Source: Nitrososphaerota archaeon (GTDB taxonomy: Archaea; Thermoproteota; Nitrososphaeria; Nitrososphaerales; Gagatemarchaeaceae). Taken from it: a DNA stretch of 64,000 bases. The position numbers and the translations under genes were made by a program. Positions within the stretch are counted from its first letter, which is position 1; every line of letters starts with the position of its first letter. The notes under the pieces were generated by a model, which worked only from the letters and a program-made list of their open reading frames with translations, made no database searches and was not told where the DNA came from. Below, in pieces: positions 8,311 to 16,179 of the stretch. The stretch lies in NCBI GenBank assembly GCA_029785085.1, contig JAFMAI010000001.1, positions 112,677 to 176,676 of the forward strand. Direction: 5' to 3'.

Positions 8311-11300
8311 GTGGCTACACTCACCAGTGGAAAGCTCTCTGAACAGTTCGAGGACTTTCTGAAGTCGGTCGTGGACCGAGATGGGGCTCCATTGTACAGG
8401 AGCAAGATTTCACAGCTCATAGCTACGGAGGGGAAGTCTCTGGTAGTCGACTTCGGCGACCTCCTGCGATACAACAACGACCTGGCGAACAGGGTCCTCA
8501 TGGAGCCAGACTCGTCACTTGCTTCTTTCAAGATAGCCGCCTTTGAGACCATGAGGAGCGAGAACGCCCTCTACGCCGACAGGGTCAAGCGGGAGCTGAC
8601 AGTCCGTCTTCGGAGCCTCCCTGACCTTGTGCCACTAAGGAGAGTAGACACGTCTTACATCGACCACATGCTCGCGGTCTCAGGTATGGTGGTGAGAACA
8701 TCCGAGCTGAGGCCGATGATGACAGAAGCCGCGTGGGTCTGTCCGAGCGGCCACCTCACCTACCAAGAGCAGGACGACCTGGTCCTCAAGCGCCCTCCGA
8801 AGTGCGAGCTTTGCGGGGAGGCGAGGAATTTTGAGCTCAACAAGAAACATTGCAAGTTCATCGACTTCCAGGTGCTCAGGATCCAGGAGCTCCCTGAGGA
8901 ACTCCCCCCTGGTCAGCTCCCGCAGTTCTTCGACGTCAACGTCGAAGGCGACATCGTGAATATGGCGAGGCCAGGAGACAGGGTGGTGCTCACCGGCGTG
9001 GTGAGAGCAGTACCCGACTACACTCTCGGCCAGGTGAGAACTAGGCTGTTCAGATCGCAGGTAGACTGTAACCACGTCGAAGTGAGGGGGAAGGAGCCAG
9101 ACCAGGTGCTCGTGACGAAGGAGGACGAGGAACTGATCAGGAAGATTGCGTCCGCACCGGACGCCTACGAGAACCTAGTCAACTCCATCGCCCCCGTCAT
9201 CATGGGTCACCTGCAGGAGAAGGAGGCGATTCTCCTTCTGCTCGCAGGAGGAAGCGCGACGAAGCTCCCCGACGGGACCAAGCTGAGAGGGGACATCAAC
9301 GCTCTATTCGTAGGCGATCCCGGATGCCTGGTCGCGGACGAAAGAGTGGCCCTCGGGAATGGTGCGATTGCCAAGATTGGAGAGATTGGATCGTCACACC
9401 TGCAGCCAATCGAACTCCAGGTTCTAACGGGAGAGGGAGGAGGCAGGCGCGCCTGGGCGAAGAAATTCCATCACTACCAGGGTCAACCTACCATGGAGAT
9501 TGTGACGGAGAGCGGCAAGAGCATCAGGGGCACTTTCAACCACCCCCTCCTCGTGGTCGGAAGCGATGACGGCACTCCTTTCAGTAAATGGAAGCGCCTG
9601 GACGAGCTGAAGGTAGGAGACAGAATAGCCGCCGCTACCTACATTCCCTGCACCATCACAGACAATATTCCGACTGGGTTTAGAGTGTTCCAGCCGAGAC
9701 TCGGGCCGAAGTTCAAGGGAAGGCTCCCGGCATATGTTGACGAGGATCTAGCAGGGTACCTAGGCTACCTTCTTGGAGATGGGTTCGTGGACCGGTGCAG
9801 CGCGGTGGCCACCATATCCGAAGACGAAATCGACTTGCTCCCGAAGCTAGAGGGGATGATAACACGGCTGTTCGCAGTGACTCCTAGGTTGACCCGTCGC
9901 CGCAGGGCCGACAGAAACGTGCGGATGACCGACCTATACCTGAACAGCGAATGCATAGCTGCGAACTTGGCGTTTCTGCGGGTCAAGCGGGTTCCGAACC
10001 TCATCCTGAGATCCGGAAATAAAGCGGTGGCCTCTTTCCTGAGATGGCTCTTCGAGGCCGATGGGACGGTGCTCTCGAAGGGGAGGGGTCGAAGAGCGGT
10101 TGGCCTCAAGGCCAAGGACATAGAGCTCCTACGTGACGTCCAGGTCCTGCTCCTCAGGTGGGGAATCCACTCTAGAATAGTCGGAAATGCTCTCCTGATA
10201 AGAAGAGGAGAGGACCTCGTCAAGTATGCAGAACACGTTGGGTTCGTGTCAAAGAAGAAGACGTCGAAACTCGAACGGCTTGCCAAAGAAGCCAAGATTT
10301 TCGGCAGGGTTCACAAGCAAATGAGCGAGAGAGTCGTGGCCGTCATTCCGAGGCCCGCTGCAGACGTGTACGACATTGAGGTTCCCCAGGGCCATAGGTT
10401 CATCGCAAACGGACTCGTCTCCCACAACACGGGCAAGTCCGAGTTGCTGAAGTTTGCGTCTCAGGTGGCACCGCGCGGACTCTACGCCTCAGGGAGGGGG
10501 ACCACGGCCGCGGGACTTTCGGCGGCTGTGATCAGGGAGAAGAACGTGCTGATGCTCGAAGCAGGAGTGGTTGTGCTGGCCGACCTCGGCATAGCCGCCA
10601 TAGACGAGTTCGAGAAAATGAAGCCTGAGGACAGGACAGCTCTCCATGAGATGATGGAGCAGCAGACGGTGACCATCGCGAAGGGAGGTATCTACGCGAC
10701 GCTTAACGCTAGGACGGCCATCCTGGCGGCCTGCAATCCGGTACTGGGACGGTACAACCCGTTCCAGAACCTCATCGAAAACATAGGGACCCTCCCTATC
10801 CCGCTGCTGACGAGATTCGACATCATCTTCGTCTTCAGGGACCAACCAACCCCCGCGGACGACGAGAAGCTGGCCAATCACATCCTGTCGGTTCACGCCC
10901 GCCGATCATATACGACCCCTCCGCCAATCGAGTTCAGCCTCCTCAAGAAGTACCTGACCTTCGCCAAGAGGATCTCTCCGACGCTTACGAAGGCAGCCAT
11001 GGATAGGATAAGGGAGTTCTATCTCGACCTTAGGAGGGCGAGCGGGACGGAAGACTCGATCCCCCCCACGCTGAGGACACTGGAGGCGCTGATCAGAATC
11101 TCGACCGCCCGGGCGAGGGTGCTACTCAGGGACGAAGTGACCGAAGAAGACGCGCTAGCCGCCATAGGCCTGATGAACAGGATGGTGGAGGACATCCTCA
11201 CCGACGCGGCGACGAAGAAGACTGACTTCGGGATTCAGCTGGGCAAGCCAGCGGGGGAGACCAAGAACCTCAGGTCCGCGTTGGAGGTCCTGAAGGCCCT

Positions 11301-11463
11301 GGAGGGCCCTGAGAAGAAACCAGTCGAGCGCAAGCTGTTCAAGGACGAGCTCGTGAAAGCTAAATTCGCAGACGAAGACGCGGAGAAGATGATAAGGACC
11401 ATGTTCAGGGAAGGCATGGTATACGAGTCCAAGCCAGGTTACATCCGCAGGTTGGGCGCCTAG
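8311..11463 (+). CDS. mcm: Replicative DNA helicase MCM with an in-frame intein
   Basis: The precursor has 1050 residues. Removing the intein (residues 339-706) leaves a 682-residue MCM. The N-terminal domain has a zinc site (Cys144, His148, Cys165, Cys168). The AAA+ domain has Walker A GDPG/TGKS, split by the intein, Walker B IAAIDEFEKM, sensor 1 AACNPVLGRYNP and the arginine finger in LLTRFD. A C-terminal winged-helix region follows. The start is GTG at 8311, the base after the gins stop, so both are translated from one message. Without protein splicing the ATPase site would be destroyed, so helicase activity depends on the intein working. Confidence 0.96.
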   Translation: MATLTSGKLSEQFEDFLKSVVDRDGAPLYRSKISQLIATEGKSLVVDFGDLLRYNNDLANRVLMEPDSSLASFKIAAFETMRSENALYADRVKRELTVRLRSLPDLVPLRRVDTSYIDHMLAVSGMVVRTSELRPMMTEAAWVCPSGHLTYQEQDDLVLKRPPKCELCGEARNFELNKKHCKFIDFQVLRIQELPEELPPGQLPQFFDVNVEGDIVNMARPGDRVVLTGVVRAVPDYTLGQVRTRLFRSQVDCNHVEVRGKEPDQVLVTKEDEELIRKIASAPDAYENLVNSIAPVIMGHLQEKEAILLLLAGGSATKLPDGTKLRGDINALFVGDPGCLVADERVALGNGAIAKIGEIGSSHLQPIELQVLTGEGGGRRAWAKKFHHYQGQPTMEIVTESGKSIRGTFNHPLLVVGSDDGTPFSKWKRLDELKVGDRIAAATYIPCTITDNIPTGFRVFQPRLGPKFKGRLPAYVDEDLAGYLGYLLGDGFVDRCSAVATISEDEIDLLPKLEGMITRLFAVTPRLTRRRRADRNVRMTDLYLNSECIAANLAFLRVKRVPNLILRSGNKAVASFLRWLFEADGTVLSKGRGRRAVGLKAKDIELLRDVQVLLLRWGIHSRIVGNALLIRRGEDLVKYAEHVGFVSKKKTSKLERLAKEAKIFGRVHKQMSERVVAVIPRPAADVYDIEVPQGHRFIANGLVSHNTGKSELLKFASQVAPRGLYASGRGTTAAGLSAAVIREKNVLMLEAGVVVLADLGIAAIDEFEKMKPEDRTALHEMMEQQTVTIAKGGIYATLNARTAILAACNPVLGRYNPFQNLIENIGTLPIPLLTRFDIIFVFRDQPTPADDEKLANHILSVHARRSYTTPPPIEFSLLKKYLTFAKRISPTLTKAAMDRIREFYLDLRRASGTEDSIPPTLRTLEALIRISTARARVLLRDEVTEEDALAAIGLMNRMVEDILTDAATKKTDFGIQLGKPAGETKNLRSALEVLKALEGPEKKPVERKLFKDELVKAKFADEDAEKMIRTMFREGMVYESKPGYIRRLGA
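9325..10428 (+). mobile_element. MCM intein with LAGLIDADG homing endonuclease
   Basis: A 368-residue intein inserted between Gly and Thr of the Walker A loop (GDPG/TGKS). It begins with the nucleophile Cys (CLVADERVALGNG, block A), has block B as GTFNHPLLVVG, two LAGLIDADG-type motifs (LAGYLGYLLGDG near 483-494 and FLRWLFEADGT near 575-585), block F DVYDIEVPQGHRFIANG, and ends VSHN before the +1 Thr. All residues needed for splicing (Cys1, block B His, penultimate His, terminal Asn, +1 Thr) are present, and both endonuclease acidic motifs are intact. It therefore looks both splicing-competent and potentially mobile. Confidence 0.95.
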
Positions 11464-11558
11464 AATGGGAGCGCGGGACTTGGGCGACCGCTGGAAGGGC
11501 CGGAGCGCCTTGAGCCTGACCTGCCCGGCATCCAGAAGGTAGGTGGGCATTCCTGAAG

Positions 11559-13697
11559 GTGGACGAGATAAAGGCGCCAGAGGAACTAATCCAGTTCGTG
11601 AAGGACAAAGGCATCACCGAGCTCTATCCGCCCCAGGAACAGGCAATACGAGCGGGGCTGCTCGAAGGAAAGAGCCTGGTAGTGTCGTCCCCCACCGCCT
11701 CCGGGAAGACCTTGCTCGCTCTGATGTCTGCGTACTTCAGGGCGAAGCTGGAGAGAAAGAAGGTGGTGTACCTTGCCCCCCTGAGGGCGCTAGCTTCAGA
11801 GAAATACGCCGAGTTCTCCGAGCTGACCAGGTTCGGCATACGCACAGCCATCTCGACCGGGGACTACGACTCGAGCGGCGAGACCCTCGGCAAAGCCGAT
11901 GTCATAGTACTCACCAACGAGCGGTTCGACTCTGTGATGAGGCACAGGGTGTCCTGGGTCAATTCGGTTGGGCTGTTCGTCGCCGACGAGGTGCACCTAG
12001 CAGGGAACGACAGGCGGGGGCCCACCCTGGAGATGATCCTTACGAAGGTAGTCCACCTCGGCCTGGACGCGCAGCTCCTGGCCCTGTCTGCAACGGTCAG
12101 CAACGTGAAATCGGTCGCGGAATGGCTTCACGCCACCCCAGTGGAACTCGACTGGAGGCCTGTCCCCCTCAAAGAGGGCGTCTACGACTACGGAAGAGTC
12201 GTGTTCACCGATGGCGAAGAGGTGCAGATCCCCAGGTCCACCTATGGTTCTCCCATCGACGTCGCCATGGACACTTTGAAAGAAGGTGGCCAGGCGCTGG
12301 TCTTCGCCAGCACCAGGAGGAGGGCGGTGAGCCTTGCCACCAGGTCGGCGGAGTTGACCCACAGACGCCTGACCCCGGACGAGAAGAGGGCAGCGTCCGA
12401 AGCATCACGACGGATACTGGGGTCAGGTGAAGAGACGAGCTTGAGCCGGCTCCTCGCTGAAGTGGTGGCGAAGGGGAGCGCGTTCCACCACGCGGGACTC
12501 GAGCCTGAGCACAGGCGAATCGTGGAAGACTACTACAGAGCCAGGGCAATCAAACTCCTCGCAGCGACCCCGACCCTCGCGGCGGGGGTCAACCTCCCAG
12601 CGCGGCGGGTTGTGATAGCCGACATGACCCGCTACGACGCAGAGAGAGGCGGAAACTCGGAGATTTCGGTCCTAGAGTACAGGCAGATGGCCGGCAGGGC
12701 CGGGAGACCCCAGTACGACGACCACGGGGAGACGGTGATGGTCCCGCCCCCCTCGCAGACTGCCGCAAGCTTCCTGGAGCACTACACGAAGGAGCCGCCC
12801 GAGCCGATAAAGTCCAGGCTGTCGGACGAGGCATCGATGCGGTCGCATACCCTGGCCACCATAGCCACAGGGAGGGGCCTCTCGAAAGGGGACCTCGACA
12901 GCCTCTTCAGGGAGACTCTGCTGGCCAGGGAGGCCGGCCAGGCGGAGGTCTCGAAGCTGACCGAGAAGGCTCTCGGCTACCTTCTCTCCGAAAGGCTGCT
13001 CGAGCCCCATGGCGGGCTATTCTATGCGACGGATTTCGGGACTAGGGTGTCCGTCCTCTACATAGACCCGGCCACCGCCGTCCTATTCAGGGACGCGGTG
13101 AGGCGCACTGAGCCCGGGAGGGACTACACTGCCGGCTTATTGCATCTGGTCGCCTCAGCGCCTGACTTCGAGCCGAAGTTCCCGTTGAGAAGCAAGGACT
13201 ATGAGCAGGCCATGGCATTCATGGAAGAGCATGCTTTCGAGATGCTGGCCAAGCACACGACGAGGGAGTTCTCAGACTATGACAGGGCCCTCCAGGACGT
13301 GAGGAGCGTCATGGCGCTCCATGGATGGATAGACGAATGGAGAGAGGAGCAACTCCTGACCAGGTTGGGGGTAGAGCCGGGCGACATGCACAGGGCTGTC
13401 GACAACGCAGACTGGCTCCTCCACGCGCTGGGGGAGCTTTGCAAGCTGTTCAAACTGCCTGACATGGTGAAGCAGTCGGACATCCTGCGGAGGAGGGTGG
13501 TGAGCGGCGTCGGAAGGGAGCTGGTGGAGCTCACTACGGTCAGTGGGATCGGAAGGGTGAGGGCGCGCGCGCTGTACTCGGCTGGATTCAGGACCATTGA
13601 GGACCTAGACGAGGCGCCTGCAGAGAGGCTCGCCGCGGTCGACAAGGTAGGGGCGGCGGTTGCCAGGAAGATCAAAGAGCAGGTGAAGAGTCGCTGA
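11559..13697 (+). CDS. hel308: ATP-dependent DNA helicase Hel308
   Basis: Ski2-like superfamily 2 helicase of 712 residues, which unwinds lagging strands at stalled forks. It shows a Q-motif-like YPPQEQA (23-29), Walker A SPTASGKT (44-51), the DEVH box (about 142-145), SATVSN, the motif IV-VI region TPTLAAGVNLPARRVVI and QMAGRAGRP, and a C-terminal helix-hairpin-helix (TVSGIGRVRARALYSAGF). The start is GTG 11559, 95 bases after mcm. It probably belongs to the same replication/repair unit. The overlapping frame at its 3' end leads into the next gene. Confidence 0.93.
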   Translation: MDEIKAPEELIQFVKDKGITELYPPQEQAIRAGLLEGKSLVVSSPTASGKTLLALMSAYFRAKLERKKVVYLAPLRALASEKYAEFSELTRFGIRTAISTGDYDSSGETLGKADVIVLTNERFDSVMRHRVSWVNSVGLFVADEVHLAGNDRRGPTLEMILTKVVHLGLDAQLLALSATVSNVKSVAEWLHATPVELDWRPVPLKEGVYDYGRVVFTDGEEVQIPRSTYGSPIDVAMDTLKEGGQALVFASTRRRAVSLATRSAELTHRRLTPDEKRAASEASRRILGSGEETSLSRLLAEVVAKGSAFHHAGLEPEHRRIVEDYYRARAIKLLAATPTLAAGVNLPARRVVIADMTRYDAERGGNSEISVLEYRQMAGRAGRPQYDDHGETVMVPPPSQTAASFLEHYTKEPPEPIKSRLSDEASMRSHTLATIATGRGLSKGDLDSLFRETLLAREAGQAEVSKLTEKALGYLLSERLLEPHGGLFYATDFGTRVSVLYIDPATAVLFRDAVRRTEPGRDYTAGLLHLVASAPDFEPKFPLRSKDYEQAMAFMEEHAFEMLAKHTTREFSDYDRALQDVRSVMALHGWIDEWREEQLLTRLGVEPGDMHRAVDNADWLLHALGELCKLFKLPDMVKQSDILRRRVVSGVGRELVELTTVSGIGRVRARALYSAGFRTIEDLDEAPAERLAAVDKVGAAVARKIKEQVKSR

Positions 13698-13753
13698 GCT
13701 TAGACGGCCTGGAAAGAGCCGCCCACGAGCTGGCGGGGCGCGTCCGGGCCGCG

Positions 13754-14464
13754 GTGGAAAGTTCAGTCGGGGGGGAGGAGAAGGTGGCGGTCGCATTCTC
13801 TGGAGGGCTGGACAGCTCAGTAGTGGCGACGTGTGCGGCGGCCGATGCCCAGGTGATTGCGTGCACAGCCTACGCAGACGGCGCGGGGGACTCGGCACGC
13901 GCCCGCAGGGCAGCCGACGCCTTGGGGGTGGAGCTCGTGGTCACCCGTCTCACCCCTGAGACAGTGGCGCGAGAAATCGCCGGAATCGACCTCCCCTTCG
14001 AGGCTACCCTCATGGACCGGAGCCTCTGGTGCCTGTACTCCATCGTCTCTCAGAGCGCGAGAGAAGCAGGGGCGCGGCTGATTCTCCTGGGCCAACTGGC
14101 AGACGAGTTGTTCGGCGGCTATGCGAAGTACTACGCCGCGATGGGCGGTCGGGGGGCGGACGTCGTCGCATCGATGATGGAGGCCGATGTGGAGGAGTAC
14201 TTCCGTAGGGGGAGGATTAGAGACATGAAAGCTTGTTCCAGGTGGGTTGAACCGAGGCTCCCCTTCGAACAGCTAGTCGGATATGCCGCGACGATCCCGA
14301 TGTCCCTCAAGATGAGGGACGGTGTCAGGAAGGCGGTCCTGAGGAGGGCGGCGGTGGAACTCGGCGTCCCCGAGACGATAGCCTGGGAGCCCAAGAAGGC
14401 GGCCCAGTACAGCTCTGGAGTCCAGAAGCTGGTGGCCAATGCACCTTTTAACAGCCCCGAATGA
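13754..14464 (+). CDS. Stand-alone asparagine-synthase-type ATP-pyrophosphatase domain
   Basis: 236 residues with the PP-loop SGGLDSS near the N-terminus and LLGQLADELFGGYAKYY, the typical asparagine synthase C-terminal domain signature. The glutaminase domain of AsnB is absent, so it would need free ammonia, a partner amidotransferase, or another substrate. GTG 13754 is the first canonical start. The frame is open further upstream and reads SLDGLERAAHELAGRVRAAVE, a plausible N-terminal helix, after a CTG at 13694 that overlaps the hel308 stop in a CTGA arrangement. The true start may therefore be CTG. Confidence 0.75.
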   Translation: MESSVGGEEKVAVAFSGGLDSSVVATCAAADAQVIACTAYADGAGDSARARRAADALGVELVVTRLTPETVAREIAGIDLPFEATLMDRSLWCLYSIVSQSAREAGARLILLGQLADELFGGYAKYYAAMGGRGADVVASMMEADVEEYFRRGRIRDMKACSRWVEPRLPFEQLVGYAATIPMSLKMRDGVRKAVLRRAAVELGVPETIAWEPKKAAQYSSGVQKLVANAPFNSPE

Positions 14465-14473
14465 AGGGAGCCC

Positions 14474-14737
14474 ATGATACCTTCGCCGCAACCAAAGGGG
14501 AGACTCGTCGGATTCAAGCCCTTGCAAGAGAGGTTCAGCTACTACGCCCTGGACGATGGGACGGTGCTCGGGATAAAGCCGGCCATGGTGAAAGTATACA
14601 GGCTCCAGAACCCGGACAACACCCTCGCTACATCCCCTGACGGGACCCCGGCGTACTTCTATACGACCCAGAACATAACGCAGGTGCTCACCCCCGCCGA
14701 ATACAAGTCCCTGAAGGGCGACGACCTGACCGAATGA
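14474..14737 (+). CDS. Small conserved-looking protein of unknown function
   Basis: 87 residues, no recognised domain. The sequence has short beta-like segments (GRLVGFKPLQERFSYYALDDG, VKVYRLQNPDN, AYFYTTQNITQVLTPAEYKSL), is soluble and has no cysteines. The stop overlaps the start of the next gene by 4 bases (ATGA), and the gene begins 10 bases after the upstream stop. It is therefore translated as part of the hel308-asparagine-synthase-HemK group. Confidence 0.65.
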   Translation: MIPSPQPKGRLVGFKPLQERFSYYALDDGTVLGIKPAMVKVYRLQNPDNTLATSPDGTPAYFYTTQNITQVLTPAEYKSLKGDDLTE

Positions 14738-15342
14738 GCAGGGAGCCGTATCTCGCTTCAGAAGACTCTGCACTCCTGAAGGCAGCGTTGACTGCCTACT
14801 CGGGGGATAGTTGCCTGGAGATAGGGGCGGGGAACGGGGGGAACCTCATTGAACTGGCCAAAAGATTCAGGACGGTGGTAGGAACAGACCTGGTCAGACC
14901 CTCCATGACAGACTGGAGGCGGGAGGCAGACTTCGTCCTCACGGACGGAGCGGCGTGCCTTCGCAGCTCTTGTTTCGACCTGGTGGCTTTCAACCCCCCC
15001 TATCTTGAGGGGGATGAGACTGGTGACATCGCGGTCGAAGGAGGACGTCTGCTGGAAGTCCCCAAGGCCTTTCTGTCTGAAGCCTTCCGCGCGGTGAGCC
15101 GGACTGGGAGGGTAGTTTTCCTCGTCAACGATGACATAAACATAGAGGAAGTGAAGGCGACGTGCGAAGAAAGAGGCTTCGGGCTCCGGCTGCTAACCTC
15201 ACGCAGGGTGTTCTTTGAAGTGCTTTCAGTGTACGAGGCGGCCGCAATGAGTCAGGGAATTGGTTTGGACGAGGGTTCCCAAGCTCGGATGCAAGGGCAT
15301 GGGGCGGGGACCGCCTCCCACATAGGTGAATGCGCTGCCTAA
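14734..15342 (+). CDS. HemK-family protein methyltransferase (probable release-factor glutamine methylase)
   Basis: Class I SAM-dependent methyltransferase. The SAM loop is LEIGAGNGGN (28-37), the acidic ribose-binding end is GTDL (50-53), and NPPY (87-90) is the catalytic motif of N5-glutamine/N6-adenine methylases. Short archaeal/eukaryotic proteins of this kind (Mtq2 type) methylate the GGQ glutamine of aRF1. The domain normally ends about where VYEAAA occurs (near residue 170). The remaining about 30 residues are low-complexity and unlike the family, so the natural stop may have been lost. It overlaps the previous gene by 4 bases. Confidence 0.78.
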   Translation: MSREPYLASEDSALLKAALTAYSGDSCLEIGAGNGGNLIELAKRFRTVVGTDLVRPSMTDWRREADFVLTDGAACLRSSCFDLVAFNPPYLEGDETGDIAVEGGRLLEVPKAFLSEAFRAVSRTGRVVFLVNDDINIEEVKATCEERGFGLRLLTSRRVFFEVLSVYEAAAMSQGIGLDEGSQARMQGHGAGTASHIGECAA

Positions 15343-15371
15343 TTTGTTAGGGGAGCCGTTCATAAGGGAGT

Positions 15372-15411
15372 GATTTCCACTTCTGGAAATCGTCTTTCCG
15401 GGTTAAATATA
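15372..15411 (+). promoter_or_regulatory. Palindromic operator candidate plus TATA box for the Bat-type regulator
   Basis: A perfect 8-base inverted repeat, GATTTCCA-CTTC-TGGAAATC, occupies 15372-15391. Eleven bases after it, TTAAATATA at 15403-15411 is a good archaeal TATA box about 32 bases before ATG 15438. A dyad just upstream of the TATA box is a usual position for an activator or autoregulatory site. It could instead be the 3' hairpin of the upstream methylase message, although no T-run follows. Confidence 0.5.
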
Positions 15412-15437
15412 TGTGCGATACCCTAACCTGTTAAGCG

Positions 15438-16082
15438 ATGCTGAGACAAATAACAATCCAGGTGAGGACGGAGAATAAGCTACAGGACGTGGCGAAAGCC
15501 AACGGGGTCAAACTCAGCGTTGTAGACTGCAAGCCGTTCAACAGGACAGGGATGTCGCTCCTCCTAGAGCTAAAGGGAAATCCCAAGAGCGTCCGCTCAG
15601 CTGTGGCGGAGATTCGCAAGGCCGAGGGAGTAAGGCAGGCGGTAGAAGGCGAGATGGAAGGCGACTCTGTCCCGCTCTTGGTAGTCCTGTCCCGGCCGGC
15701 GATATGCAGGGCGTCGAACGACGCCGCCATAGTCTGCCTCGAGTGCCCGTTGAACTCTGAGTCTCAACCCGCCTCGTGGAAGCTCATAGTCAGGAAGACC
15801 AGCGATTTCAGACAGGTGCTGTCTAGCCTTGAGAAGGAAGGAGTAGAGGCGAAGATTGAAGACGTCGCCCCGCTCGAAAGGAAGGCCACACTGACAGACA
15901 GGCAGAAGGAGATCATGTCCACGGCTGTGGCGAAGGGATACTTCGAGTTCCCGAGGAGGATCAGCCTTACTGGTCTGAGCGAGATGGTAGGCGTGAAGCC
16001 CTCGACGCTCAGCGAGATTCTGAGGAGCGCAGAACGTAGGATAATGTCGAACGCCCTGAACGTCCCGCTTCAGGAAGAGTAG
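15438..16082 (+). CDS. Bat-type (HTH_10) transcriptional regulator
   Basis: 214 residues. The C-terminal region (about 148-205) reads LTDRQKEIMSTAVAKGYFEFPR followed by LTGLSEMVGVKPSTLSEILR. This is the helix-turn-helix typical of archaeal bacterio-opsin-activator (HTH_10) regulators. The N-terminal 140 residues form two ferredoxin-like repeats that may sense a ligand, and contain three scattered cysteines (CKPF, AICRA, VCLEC). The ATG has a TATA box at the right distance and a palindrome upstream that may be its own binding site. Target genes are unknown. The ClC gene follows on the same strand. Confidence 0.8.
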   Translation: MLRQITIQVRTENKLQDVAKANGVKLSVVDCKPFNRTGMSLLLELKGNPKSVRSAVAEIRKAEGVRQAVEGEMEGDSVPLLVVLSRPAICRASNDAAIVCLECPLNSESQPASWKLIVRKTSDFRQVLSSLEKEGVEAKIEDVAPLERKATLTDRQKEIMSTAVAKGYFEFPRRISLTGLSEMVGVKPSTLSEILRSAERRIMSNALNVPLQEE

Positions 16083-16179
16083 AGGCACCAGCGTGCGGGC
16101 CATGGCGCCTGTTATGGTCATGCTACGCGTCATCTGCGAAACCTTTTGAGGCGCCACTCGACAGTTTAGCTCTCATATT

